The notes under the pieces are model-generated. The model was given only the letters and a program-made list of their open reading frames with translations, ran no database searches and was not told where the DNA came from. Below, piece by piece: positions 45,053 to 52,999 of a stretch of 64,000 bases of DNA. Positions within the stretch are counted from its first letter, which is position 1; the number at the start of each line of letters is the position of its first letter. Origin of the DNA: RPQJ01 sp963700045 (lineage in GTDB: Bacteria; Pseudomonadota; Gammaproteobacteria; Steroidobacterales; Steroidobacteraceae); assembly GCA_963700045.1 (NCBI GenBank), contig CAVOWK010000001.1:1-64000 (forward strand), in the 5' to 3' direction. A program made the translations under genes and the position numbers.

Positions 45053-45847
45053 TCAGTCGACGGGTTGGCCGCCACGGCCCGCGCCGCCCACGAAGCGCGC
45101 GGCACCCCGGGCAGACTCGCCGCTGTTGAGTACGTCAAGGCCGCGCGCGAACTCGTTGCGCAACGCCTCGGCACGACTGTGGTCCCACTGTTCGCGGCAG
45201 GATGCGCGGTCGGCCCGCAGGCAGCCCGGCGGATGCGACGCTATCTCGAGCGCGAGCGATTCCGCGGCGGCGCGCGATTGGCCGCGAGGCACGACTCGAT
45301 TGACCAGTCCCATGGCCAGCGCCTCGCCGGCACTCACGGCGCGACCGGTCAGGATCAAGTCGAGCGCGCGACCCTCGCCGACGAGGCGTGGCAAACGGAA
45401 CGTGCCGCCGTCGATCAGCGGCACACCCCATCGGCGGCAGAACACGCCGAGCGTTGCGTCCTCTTCGGCCACCCGCAGGTCGCACCACAGCGCAATTTCC
45501 AGGCCGCCGGCGACCGCATGACCCGCGATCGCCGCAATCACCGGCTTGTCGAGTTCCAGCCGCGACACGCCCATGGGCCCGAGGGCATCGTCAGGCTTGC
45601 CGGTCGGTGCCTGCAGCCGGGAGGGATCCCAGCCACGACTCACAGCGCCCAGGTCAGCGCCGGCGCAGAACGTGCCGCCCTCGCCCCACAGCACCAGGGC
45701 CCGGATTTCCGGGTCGTGGTCGAGGCTCAGGCAGGCATGAGCCAGAGCTGCGGCGGTGGGTGGGTCTACGGCATTGCGCACGGCGGGACGGTGCAGGATC
45801 ACCGTGCCGACGGGGCCATTCCTTGCTACACGGATCGATTCCGGCAT
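45053..45847 (-). CDS. Enoyl-CoA hydratase/isomerase family protein
   Basis: A 264-residue crotonase-fold enzyme for a CoA-ester hydration or related reaction. CoA and oxyanion-hole stretches are FCAGADLGAVS (about 63-73) and AVAGGLEIALWCDLRVA (about 108-124), with the glutamate in GLE; the usual second catalytic glutamate near 134 is replaced (VFCRRWGVP), as in several crotonase-family members with other reactions. The ATG has a perfect GGAGG upstream. It converges on the M20 gene with a 2-bp gap. The exact reaction is uncertain. Confidence 0.83.
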   Translation of the reverse strand: MPESIRVARNGPVGTVILHRPAVRNAVDPPTAAALAHACLSLDHDPEIRALVLWGEGGTFCAGADLGAVSRGWDPSRLQAPTGKPDDALGPMGVSRLELDKPVIAAIAGHAVAGGLEIALWCDLRVAEEDATLGVFCRRWGVPLIDGGTFRLPRLVGEGRALDLILTGRAVSAGEALAMGLVNRVVPRGQSRAAAESLALEIASHPPGCLRADRASCREQWDHSRAEALRNEFARGLDVLNSGESARGAARFVGGAGRGGQPVD

Positions 45848-45910
45848 GGAGCCTCCGGGGTAAACCTTCTGGCCGTGTGCCGCATCTGAACTGTCATAGG
45901 GCACGACATG

Positions 45911-45925
45911 GGCCGCCAGGCGGCC
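45911..45925. promoter_or_regulatory. Short perfect palindrome upstream of second ECF operon
   Basis: GGCCGCC-A-GGCGGCC is a 7-bp perfect inverted repeat with a single-base centre, lying about 55 bp before the sigma gene start and 65 bp before the divergent hydratase start. In a 67% GC sequence a palindrome of pure G and C can arise by chance. It could be an operator or simply a hairpin. Reported for completeness. Confidence 0.25.
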
Positions 45926-45980
45926 TGTGTAGGATGCCGGACCCGGCCGCACGGTGCGACGGGTAGCAGCGAGGTGGGTC

Positions 45981-46562
45981 TTGGCACACGCCGGGGAGGT
46001 CGTCGATGAACTGCAACGCGTACGCGAGGCGGCCGAGGAGCGCCGGCTGGTCACGTCCGCGGCAGATGGCTCCGCCGCGGCCTTCGAGCAGCTCTACCGC
46101 CGGCATTCGCCGCGCATCCACGCGTTGTGCCTGCGCATGACCGGCAACGTCGCGACGGCCGAAGACTGCACGCAGGATGCCTTCGTGCAGGCGTGGCGGA
46201 ACCTGCCGCGCTTTGAGACGCGCAGCGCGTTCGGGACGTGGCTGCACCGGATCGCGGTGAACGCGGTGCTGCAGCAGGCCCGACGCCGGGGCGAGTCGCT
46301 CGGCGCCGGGGATTCGGCAGAGCGTGAGGTCGCAGACGTCATGGCCGACCAGTCTACGGTTGATCCGGGTCGCAGCCGCGACCTCGAAAGCGCCATCGCC
46401 GGGCTGCCCCCGGGAGCGCGGCACGTGCTGGTGCTGGTGGGCGTGTACGGCCACTCGCACGAGGAAGCCTCGCAGCTGCTCGGCATTGCCGTCGGCACCT
46501 GCAAGGCACAGTTACACCGGGCCCGCGCGCTGTTGAGCGCCAGGCTCGGGGAGACGGAGTGA
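45981..46562 (+). CDS. ECF-family RNA polymerase sigma factor (module 2)
   Basis: A 193-residue RpoE-like sigma factor. Region 2 covers about 25-95 (FEQLYRRHSPRIHALCLRM, AEDCTQDAFVQAWRNLPRF, FGTWLHRIAVNAVL) and region 4 about 128-185 (AIAGLPPGARHVLVLVGVYG, HEEASQLLGIAVGTCKAQL). I chose a TTG at 45981 because GAGGTG lies right upstream; a GTG nine codons earlier is possible, and ATG codons in this frame come too late. It is followed by an anti-sigma gene 3 bp on. Different from module 1, with no TonB receptor. Confidence 0.88.
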   Translation: MAHAGEVVDELQRVREAAEERRLVTSAADGSAAAFEQLYRRHSPRIHALCLRMTGNVATAEDCTQDAFVQAWRNLPRFETRSAFGTWLHRIAVNAVLQQARRRGESLGAGDSAEREVADVMADQSTVDPGRSRDLESAIAGLPPGARHVLVLVGVYGHSHEEASQLLGIAVGTCKAQLHRARALLSARLGETE

Positions 46563-46565
46563 ATC

Positions 46566-47228
46566 ATGACGCGGGATGAACGAACAGCGCAGGACGCCGC
46601 AGCACAACTCGATGCCCGGCTCGGCGAGTTGCCGCTCGAGGTGGCGCCCGGTCGTGACTTGTGGCCGGACATCGCGGCACGGATCGAAGGGCAGGCGCAG
46701 CCGGTTGCGTCCACGACGCGACGTGCCGCCTGGCTCTGGCAGGCCGCGGCTGCGGTGGTGCTGGTCGCAGGCTCCTCACTGCTTACCGCAAGCTTGCTCG
46801 ACAGGAGTGTTCTGATGCAGCAGTCTGCAGTGCCAGTTACCCCGGCGAACTCAGTTGCGGCGTCGGACGCGGCGGTGGCCATGCCAGCTGCGTTCGGACC
46901 GGCAGGTCAGCTCGATCCGGAATACGTCGCGGCCCGTCGTCAGCTGACGCAGATGCTGGACCAGCGCATCGCCGCACTGCCGACGTCTGCCCGTGCGAAG
47001 CTCGAGTTCAATCTCGGCGAGATGCGTCGCGCCGCGGATGAGATCAATGCGGCGCTTGCCGAACAGCCGGGCGACCCGCTGCTCGAGGAGCTGCTGCTGA
47101 AGACGTACCAGGACGAACTGGCCGTGCTGTCGAACATCAGCCAGTTGACCAACAGTCTCGCGAACGCGCCCGTGAATGCGCCAGCAAGTATGCCAGCGTC
47201 GCCGACTGGCGAGAGGATGCAGTTATGA
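46566..47228 (+). CDS. Anti-sigma factor-like membrane protein
   Basis: A 220-residue protein with one transmembrane helix (AWLWQAAAAVVLVAGSSLLTA near 55-75) between a cytoplasmic N-terminal part of about 54 residues and a periplasmic helical part (LDQRIAALPTSARAKLEFNL, EINAALAEQPGDPLLEELLL). It follows the sigma gene by 3 bp and overlaps the DUF4097 gene (ATGA). No zinc-binding HxxxCxxC anti-sigma motif is visible, so it would be an anti-sigma factor of a non-zinc type. Function is inferred from position and layout. Confidence 0.68.
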   Translation: MTRDERTAQDAAAQLDARLGELPLEVAPGRDLWPDIAARIEGQAQPVASTTRRAAWLWQAAAAVVLVAGSSLLTASLLDRSVLMQQSAVPVTPANSVAASDAAVAMPAAFGPAGQLDPEYVAARRQLTQMLDQRIAALPTSARAKLEFNLGEMRRAADEINAALAEQPGDPLLEELLLKTYQDELAVLSNISQLTNSLANAPVNAPASMPASPTGERMQL

Positions 47229-48142
47229 AGACCGCCAATGTCGCCGCCCCCAAACGCCGAACCGCGGCGCGATCCATCGTGCTGCTCGTCGCGACCCTGC
47301 CGCTCGCAGCACTTGCAGGAATGCCGATCGACAAGCGCACGACGGCGGATCCGGCTGGAACCGTCGAAATATCGAACACCGCGGGATCGGTCCTGGTGAC
47401 GGGTTGGGACCGCAACGAGGTGGAGGTCACGGGGGAACTCGGCAAGGGCACGGAGCGCCTCGAATTCACCAAGTCCGACAAGATCACCCGCATCAAGGTG
47501 GTCCTGCCCGACCGGTCCCGCAACGTCGACGACACCGACCTGGTCGTGAAGGTGCCCGCCGGGTCCCAGGTGTCGATCAACACCGTGAGCGCCGACATCG
47601 GTGTCCAGGCCGTACGCGGCGCCCAACGCCTGCAGTCGGTGAGCGGCGACATGCGCACCGAGACCAGCGGCGAGGACCTGGAGTGCCGCACCGTCAGCGG
47701 CGACGTAACCATCGCCGGCTCCGGCAGGAAGGGACTGGTGTCGATCACGACCGTGAGCGGCGATGCCAATGCCACCCGGCTCGCTGGCGAAGTGAATGGC
47801 AGCACCGTGAGCGGCGACTTCTCGCTGGCCGTCGGCGAAACAACCAGGTCGCGCCTGCGGTCGACCAGCGGCAACCTGACGCTGCAGGGTTCGCTGGCGC
47901 CGGACGCGCGCGTCGACATCGAAAGCATCAGCGGGGACGTGCGGCTCGACCTCGTGGGAGAGACCGGCGCGGAGTACGACGTCTCGAGCTTCAGCGGCGA
48001 GATCCGCCCCTGCTTCGGGCCAAAGCCCGTGCGCACCGACGAATACGCCCCAGGCAAGGAATGGCGCCATCAGGAGGCCAACGCCAGCGCCCGAGTGCGC
48101 ATCAAGACGTTGAGCGGCGACGTCGGTGTGTGTCGGATGTAG
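47225..48142 (+). CDS. DUF4097-family repeat protein (beta-solenoid)
   Basis: A 305-residue exported protein with signal peptide (1-31, ending ALAG) and a ladder of short repeats: TVSADIGVQAV, SVSGDMRTET, TVSGDVTIAGS, TVSGDANATRL, TVSGDFSLAV, STSGNLTLQGS, SISGDVRLDL, SFSGEIRPC and TLSGDVGVC. Such [ST]xSG[DN] repeats are typical of DUF4097 (bacterial adhesin-like) proteins, predicted to form a right-handed beta-solenoid. It lies in the same operon as the ECF sigma and anti-sigma genes, overlapping the latter by four bases, and is likely part of an envelope-stress response. Its exact role is unknown. Confidence 0.82.
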   Translation: MKTANVAAPKRRTAARSIVLLVATLPLAALAGMPIDKRTTADPAGTVEISNTAGSVLVTGWDRNEVEVTGELGKGTERLEFTKSDKITRIKVVLPDRSRNVDDTDLVVKVPAGSQVSINTVSADIGVQAVRGAQRLQSVSGDMRTETSGEDLECRTVSGDVTIAGSGRKGLVSITTVSGDANATRLAGEVNGSTVSGDFSLAVGETTRSRLRSTSGNLTLQGSLAPDARVDIESISGDVRLDLVGETGAEYDVSSFSGEIRPCFGPKPVRTDEYAPGKEWRHQEANASARVRIKTLSGDVGVCRM

Positions 48143-48278
48143 CCGCGCGGGGATACGCTCGCAGCGCAGATTGATGGACAATGCGCGCGGGCGGACGCTG
48201 CGCATCGCGGCGGCCCCAGCGACGTGTCCCGCGACCGGCTGGCTCGGCCCGGGGTGGCAATGACGAAACGGGCAACCG

Positions 48279-50105
48279 ATGGCTTTCCTCGCTGAAATCA
48301 AGCGCCGTCGCGTCGGCAAGGTTGCCATTGCGTACGGCGCGGTTGCGTGGGCGGTCACCGAGGCCGCCTCCGTCGTGCTGCCCGCGTTGTACGTGCCCGA
48401 ATGGGCCATGACCTTCCTCGTCGTCTTCCTGCTGGTCGGGTTCCCGATCGCGATGGTGCTGGCGTGGGTGTTCGACGTCAGTGCGACGGGCATCGAGCGC
48501 ACTGAGCCGTTGGCCGGAGCGCCGCCGCAGATGCAGTTCCGTACGCGTGCGGTATTTGGCATCGTCGTGGTGGTCGCAATGGCGGGGCTGGGCTACCTCC
48601 TGTACGAGCGCGGCCTCGGCCGTGCCGAGGCGGCCGGGAGTCCCAGTTCGATCGCCGTGCTGCCGTTCGCCAACCTGAGCGGCGACGCCAGCAAGGACTA
48701 CTTCAGCGACGGCATGTCCGAAGAACTGCTGAACCTGCTGGCCCGAGTGCCCGGACTCAAGGTGGCTGCCCGCACTTCTGCGTTTGCCTACAAAGGCCGC
48801 AACGTCGACGTCCGCGAAGTCGGCAAGGAACTCGGCGTCGAAACCGTGCTCGAGGGCAGCGTGCGCCAGTCCGGCGACCAGGTGCGCATCACGGCGCAGT
48901 TGATCGACGCGGAGACGGGCTTTCACATCTGGTCGGAAACCTACGACCGGCGGATGGCGGACATCTTCGCGGTGCAGGACGAGATCGCGACTGCAATCGT
49001 CTACAAGCTGAAAATCGAACTCGCGCCCAAGGAACAGCAGCTTGCGCAGCGTGACGCGGCGCCTACCCAGAACGTCGAAGCCTACGAATTCTACTTGCAG
49101 GCACGGAGCATCTGGAAGCGCCGCGGGGAAGACAACCTGAGGCGCGCGGTCGAGTTGTATCAGTCCGCACTAGCGCGCGATCCTGGATTCGCGCGCGCCC
49201 ACGCGGCACTGGCGTCCGCCTACGTCGTGCTGCCCGGTTACACCACTGAAGACGGTGATGAGGAAAAGTACCTGCCGATGGCAGAGCAGTCGGCACGGCA
49301 GGCGCTGGCGCTCGATCCAAAGATCGGCGAGGCGCACGCCGTGCTGGCGCAGGTCAATTCCGAGCGCGGCAACCTGCTCGATGCAGAGTCCGGCTTTTTT
49401 TTCGCAATCTCGCTCGAGCCCAACGAACCCACGCCACACCACTGGTACTCGATCCTGCTGCAGAAGGTGGGGCGCCTTGATGCAGCGCTCGAGCAGGCGC
49501 GACGTGCGTACGAACTCGACCCGAGCGCGCCGGTGCTGGCATACAACCTCGCCAACGTCTACCTGATGCGAGGAGAGGACGACCAGGCATTGCGTCTCTC
49601 GAAGCTGGCCGGCGAGCTCGGGCTCAGCAGCGGCGCGAACGAAGGCATCGATGCCACGGTGGCGATGCGTCGCGGACAGTGGGATGAGTCGAAGCGGCTG
49701 CTGCTTGCGCAGGAACACCTGCCGGTCGAGCTGAAATCGAAGGTGGGTGACTTCGTCGACGCGATCGCGAATCCGGCAAAGCGCCCGGCCGTCGTGGCGG
49801 GCTTGCGCGCGGTCGAACCGAAAGTTGCGACGCAGGTGGACCTGCTGATGCCCTACATACAGCTGGGGCAGAACGACATTGCCTTCCAGATCGTCGAGGA
49901 TTCGCTCGCACACGATCGGATGGCGTGGTCGCGCGACTGGAGCGTCACGAAAGCCTGGAGTCCCGAAGCCGCGGGCTTCCGCAAGGATCCACGCTTCTCG
50001 AAGCTCGTTGAGCGCATCGGCCTGGTCGACTACTGGAAGCAGTACGGCTATCCGGACTATTGCCACGCGGGCACGGGCGACGTCGCCCTCGTCTGTTCGT
50101 CGTGA
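48279..50105 (+). CDS. Membrane TPR protein with FlgO/TolB-like domain
   Basis: A 608-residue inner-membrane protein. Three N-terminal helices (about 13-35, 42-63, 87-109) are followed by a domain typical of CadC/adenylate-cyclase-associated proteins: SSIAVLPFANLSGDASKDYF, ELGVETVLEGSVRQSGDQVR and HIWSETYDRRMADIF. From about 255 there are TPR units (RRAVELYQSALARDPGFARAH, ARQALALDPKIGEAH, QARRAYELDPSAPVLAYNL). It lacks the DNA-binding winged helix of CadC, so it is not a transcription factor of that type. A run of nine T within the gene (49395-49403) encodes the Phe residues after SG. Gap of 136 bp to the DUF4097 gene; overlaps mutY by GTGA. Confidence 0.82.
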   Translation: MAFLAEIKRRRVGKVAIAYGAVAWAVTEAASVVLPALYVPEWAMTFLVVFLLVGFPIAMVLAWVFDVSATGIERTEPLAGAPPQMQFRTRAVFGIVVVVAMAGLGYLLYERGLGRAEAAGSPSSIAVLPFANLSGDASKDYFSDGMSEELLNLLARVPGLKVAARTSAFAYKGRNVDVREVGKELGVETVLEGSVRQSGDQVRITAQLIDAETGFHIWSETYDRRMADIFAVQDEIATAIVYKLKIELAPKEQQLAQRDAAPTQNVEAYEFYLQARSIWKRRGEDNLRRAVELYQSALARDPGFARAHAALASAYVVLPGYTTEDGDEEKYLPMAEQSARQALALDPKIGEAHAVLAQVNSERGNLLDAESGFFFAISLEPNEPTPHHWYSILLQKVGRLDAALEQARRAYELDPSAPVLAYNLANVYLMRGEDDQALRLSKLAGELGLSSGANEGIDATVAMRRGQWDESKRLLLAQEHLPVELKSKVGDFVDAIANPAKRPAVVAGLRAVEPKVATQVDLLMPYIQLGQNDIAFQIVEDSLAHDRMAWSRDWSVTKAWSPEAAGFRKDPRFSKLVERIGLVDYWKQYGYPDYCHAGTGDVALVCSS

Positions 50106-51145
50106 ACGCGGCGGAGTTCGCGCCGGCGTTGCTGCGCTGGCACGAAAGCGACGGGCGCAAAGACCTGCCGTGGCAGCGGGACCGCACTCCGTACCGCGTA
50201 TGGATCTCCGAGATCATGCTGCAGCAGACGCAGGTCGGAACGGCCGCCGGCTATTACGAACGGTTCGTCGCGCGCTTTCCGACCGTGCGCGATCTCGCGG
50301 CAGCCCCGCTCGACGAAGTGTTGCACCTGTGGTCGGGGCTCGGTTACTACGCGCGCGCCCGCAACCTGCAGCGTGCGGCCCAGATACTGGTGCAGCGTCA
50401 CCGCGGCGAGTTTCCAGCGACACTCGATGAGGTGATGGCGCTGCCGGGTATCGGTCGCTCGACGGCGGGCGCGATCCTGGCGCTGTCCCGCGGCGAACGT
50501 CATCCGATCCTCGATGGCAACGTCAGGCGCGTGCTGGCGCGCTACTTCGCGGTCGACGGTTTTCCTGGCGACGCGGCAGTCGAACGCAGGCTCTGGACCC
50601 TGGCCGAAGAATGCACGCCGCACTCGCGCGTGGATGATTACACGCAAGGCATCATGGATCTCGGCGCGACGATCTGCACGCGGGCCAACCCAGCCTGCCT
50701 GTTGTGTCCGGTCAGCCCGACGTGCGAGGCCCGGAGAAACGATACGCAACGCCTGTATCCCGCGCCGAAGCCGCGCAAGGCGCGTCCGCAGCGCGAGGTG
50801 TGGGTCGTGCTCGCGCGCCGTGGCAACAAGGTGCTGCTCGAGCGGCGACCGCCCAGTGGCATCTGGGGTGGGCTGTGGGGCCTGCCGGAATTCCCTACGC
50901 GACAGCACGCCGCTCAATGGTGCCGGGAGCACCTCGCGGGCTCGTCGGCGTTGCAGCCGGAGGAACCGCTCAAGCACGCGTTCAGTCACTTCGATTACGA
51001 CATCAAGCCGCTCACGGTGCGCTGCGCCGGCAAGGCGCCAGCGCTGCGCGACGATGACCGCTATCGCTGGTACGACGTCGAGGCTCCGGCCGCGGTGGGA
51101 GTGCCGAAGCCGATCGCGACGCTGCTGCAGCGGCCGCTGCGCTGA
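50102..51145 (+). CDS. mutY: A/G-specific adenine DNA glycosylase
   Basis: Removes adenine mispaired with 8-oxoguanine. In the 347-residue protein, counted from the GTG at 50102, the catalytic residues E37 (SEIMLQQTQV) and D138 (PILDGNVRR) and the 4Fe-4S ligands C192, C199, C202 and C208 all fall exactly where they lie in E. coli MutY. The helix-hairpin-helix reads LPGIGRSTAGAI, and a C-terminal NUDIX-like domain with PPSGIWGGLWGLPEF recognises 8-oxoG. The start overlaps the upstream TPR gene (GTGA). In most Gammaproteobacteria mutY is followed by yggX; here a CPBP and DUF423 gene stand between. Confidence 0.96.
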   Translation: MNAAEFAPALLRWHESDGRKDLPWQRDRTPYRVWISEIMLQQTQVGTAAGYYERFVARFPTVRDLAAAPLDEVLHLWSGLGYYARARNLQRAAQILVQRHRGEFPATLDEVMALPGIGRSTAGAILALSRGERHPILDGNVRRVLARYFAVDGFPGDAAVERRLWTLAEECTPHSRVDDYTQGIMDLGATICTRANPACLLCPVSPTCEARRNDTQRLYPAPKPRKARPQREVWVVLARRGNKVLLERRPPSGIWGGLWGLPEFPTRQHAAQWCREHLAGSSALQPEEPLKHAFSHFDYDIKPLTVRCAGKAPALRDDDRYRWYDVEAPAAVGVPKPIATLLQRPLR

Positions 51146-51175
51146 GCGGTCGATGCAGCCCCGGAACCGCGGCAC

Positions 51176-52075
51176 GTGAATCGGGACCCGGTTTTTTCGC
51201 TGCAGCCAGCGCGGGGCTGGCTCCCGTGGGGAGCACTCGCCCCTGTGCTCGCAGTCCTCTTTGTCGCGCTGCCCTTGCTCGGCGTGTCGCTGCTGCTGGA
51301 ACGACTTTCCCTGGCCGACGCGGGCGGCGAGCCGATCGGCTTCGCGGGGCTCGTCGCCTTCCTGCTGTTGCCGTTTGCGGCGATCACGCTCGTAGTGCTG
51401 GCCTGGGTGCGCTTCGTCGAACGCCGTGCGCTGGCGACGATCGGGCTTGCGAGCGAACGGATGTGCCCGGCATACCTGCGGGGCCACGCACTCGGAGTGG
51501 CGACGGCATTCGCCGTCGTCGCGACGATCTGGGCGGCGGGTGGCTTCAACGCGCACGGGTACGCATTGGCTTTCGGTTCGTGGGCAGGCCTGGCCCGCAT
51601 CGCCGTTCTCCTTGCGTGTTTCGTCGTCCAGGCCGGCGCGGAGGAGTTGCTGTTTCGTGGCTGGCTGCTTTCGGCATTGGGCCGCAAGTTCAACGCCATC
51701 GTCGCCGTGGTGGTCACCTGCGGCGTGTTCGCATTCGTACACTACGGCCCAGGGCAGCACTGGCTCATGACGCTCAACATGGGGCTCTTTTCGGCCTTCG
51801 CCTGCTGCCTGGCGCTCGACTCCAACCACATCTGGGGCGTGATGGGCTGGCACGCGGGGTGGAACTGGCTGCTGGCGACCGGATTCGAATTGCCGATCAC
51901 CGGGCTCGACGTGGGCGTGCCGGCCATGATCGTCTCCTTGACCCCGCACGGCCCTGCGTACCTGACCGGAGGCGCCGACGGCCCCGAGGGCAGCATCGTC
52001 TGCAGCCTGTTCTTCGTCGGCGCTACCGTGATTCTCACGCGTCGGATCTCAAGGCGTCGCGCGGCGGTCCGGTAA
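51176..52075 (+). CDS. CPBP-family intramembrane metalloprotease
   Basis: A 299-residue membrane protein with about eight helices and the CAAX-protease/Abi signature: EELLFRGW (EExxxR), FAFVHYG (FxxxH) and GWHAGWNW (HxxxN), all within membrane segments from about 155 to 240. Such proteins cleave peptides in the membrane, some in bacteriocin or stress control. The GTG start at 51176 has only a weak ribosome binding site. It is 30 bp after mutY and does not overlap it. Substrate unknown. Confidence 0.87.
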   Translation: MNRDPVFSLQPARGWLPWGALAPVLAVLFVALPLLGVSLLLERLSLADAGGEPIGFAGLVAFLLLPFAAITLVVLAWVRFVERRALATIGLASERMCPAYLRGHALGVATAFAVVATIWAAGGFNAHGYALAFGSWAGLARIAVLLACFVVQAGAEELLFRGWLLSALGRKFNAIVAVVVTCGVFAFVHYGPGQHWLMTLNMGLFSAFACCLALDSNHIWGVMGWHAGWNWLLATGFELPITGLDVGVPAMIVSLTPHGPAYLTGGADGPEGSIVCSLFFVGATVILTRRISRRRAAVR

Positions 52076-52115
52076 CATTAGCTGCATGGTCCAGATCCGA
52101 CCGCCAGGTGCCGCA

Positions 52116-52526
52116 ATGTTGCCCGCTCCCGCCGCTGATCGAACTTTCGCCCTGCGTTGCATCGCCGCCGGTGCATTGCTGATGTTGCTCGGCGTGATCC
52201 TCGGGGCGTTTGGCGCGCATGCACTGCAGAGGCTGCTCACGCTCAAGCAACTGTCGAGCTACCAGACGGGGGTGCTGTATCAGCAGTTGCACTCGCTGGC
52301 ACTGATCCTGGTGGGGATCATTGCGCTGGTGACGCCGTCCTCGCGCTGGCTGCCGCGCGCCGCCGTGCTGTTCGGCGTCGGCATTTTCTTCTTCTCCGGT
52401 TCAATCTACGCGATGACGTTCGGCGCGCCGCGCTGGCTCGGCATGGTTGCGCCGGTGGGCGGCATCAGCTTCATGCTCGCGTGGCTCGCGGTCGCGTTGC
52501 ACGCAGGGAAAGGGGATAGGGGTTAG
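52116..52526 (+). CDS. DUF423 (YgdD-like) membrane protein
   Basis: A small membrane protein of 136 residues with four helices (FALRCIAAGALLMLLGVILG, LYQQLHSLALILVGIIALV, AAVLFGVGIFFFSGSIYAM and the last GMVAPVGGISFMLAWLAVAL). The GAFGAHAL segment after helix 1 is the DUF423 hallmark. I prefer the ATG at 52116, with AGGTG six bases upstream, over an ATG ten codons earlier that has none. The stop codon lies inside a G-rich repeat (52512-52545), so the last residues GKGDRG come from the repeat. Function unknown. Confidence 0.83.
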   Translation: MLPAPAADRTFALRCIAAGALLMLLGVILGAFGAHALQRLLTLKQLSSYQTGVLYQQLHSLALILVGIIALVTPSSRWLPRAAVLFGVGIFFFSGSIYAMTFGAPRWLGMVAPVGGISFMLAWLAVALHAGKGDRG

Positions 52527-52545
52527 GGGATGGGGGTTAGTCGGA
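52512..52545 (+). repeat. G-rich repeat, copy 1 (GGGGATA-type units + AGTCGGA core)
   Basis: Tandem GGGGATA and GGGGTTA units, four runs of four or more G, end in TAGTCGGA; the next bases read GGTGCAGCGAA. It overlaps the stop codon of the DUF423 gene. Copies 2 (52637-52665, opposite strand) and 3 (52930-52969) share the G-rich units, the TAGTCGGA core and a following xGTxCxGCGAA-like tail, so this is a dispersed element, not chance. Four G runs allow a G-quadruplex. Confidence 0.75.
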
Positions 52546-52636
52546 GGTGCAGCGAATACATTGAGTTCGCCGGCAACACTTACCGTCAGCAGGGATTGGC
52601 ATCCGCGGGAAGCGAGGCGCCAGATTGCGCTGTACT

Positions 52637-52665
52637 TCCGACTAACCCCTAACCCCTAGCCCCTA
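52637..52665 (-). repeat. G-rich repeat, copy 2 (inverted)
   Basis: Read on the minus strand: GTAGGGGCTAGGGGTTAGG, GGTTAGTCGGA. It is inverted relative to copy 1, so copies 1 and 2 form the arms of a large dyad with 91 bp between them (52546-52636, no gene). Its end supplies the stop codon (TAG) of yggX. The tail following the core reads AGTACAGCGCAA, close to the tails of the other copies. Confidence 0.75.
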
Positions 52666-52929
52666 CTCCGGCCGGTATTCAGCCGGCTTGGCGCTGCCGC
52701 CGCCGAACAGGAACTTCTCCATTTCCTCGGCCAGGAACTTGCGTGCTTTCGGGTCGATGGTCGACAGGCGGTACTCGTTGATCAGCATCGTCTGGTGGCC
52801 GACCCAAGTACGCCACGCTTCGGCCGAGATGTTGTCGTAGATGCGCTTGCCCAGATCGCCTGGGTAAGGAACGCGCTCGAGGCCATCGGCTTCGCGCTTC
52901 AGGTACTGGCAGTGGACGGTGCGTGGCAT
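52663..52929 (-). CDS. yggX: Probable Fe(2+)-trafficking protein YggX
   Basis: An 88-residue protein of the YggX family, which protects iron-sulfur proteins against oxidants and takes part in Fe(2+) handling. The start matches the family (MPRTVHCQYLKREADGLE) with the conserved cysteine at position 6; LGKRIYDNIS and AWRTWVGHQTMLINEYRL are typical. The ATG is directly preceded by the C-rich strand of G-rich repeat copy 3 and has no Shine-Dalgarno sequence. The stop comes from copy 2. Function of the family is well described; the missing ribosome binding site is unusual. Confidence 0.92.
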   Translation of the reverse strand: MPRTVHCQYLKREADGLERVPYPGDLGKRIYDNISAEAWRTWVGHQTMLINEYRLSTIDPKARKFLAEEMEKFLFGGGSAKPAEYRPE

Positions 52930-52969
52930 GGGGCAGGGGATAGGGGATAGGGGATAGGGGATAGTCGGA
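52930..52969 (+). repeat. G-rich repeat, copy 3
   Basis: GGGGCA followed by four GGGGATA units, then TAGTCGGA and the tail CGGTGCTGCGAA. It abuts the yggX start codon, replacing its leader, and lies 30 bp from the end of rraA. Four G runs make it a strong G-quadruplex candidate on the + strand, the template side for yggX. See copies 1 and 2. Confidence 0.75.
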
Positions 52970-52999
52970 CGGTGCTGCGAACCCAACGTCGCAACGGGA

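Noticed and set aside
45948..45958. CGCAC-G-GTGCG palindrome before the second sigma gene.
   Set aside because: Short and purely GC-rich around; expected by chance at this base composition.
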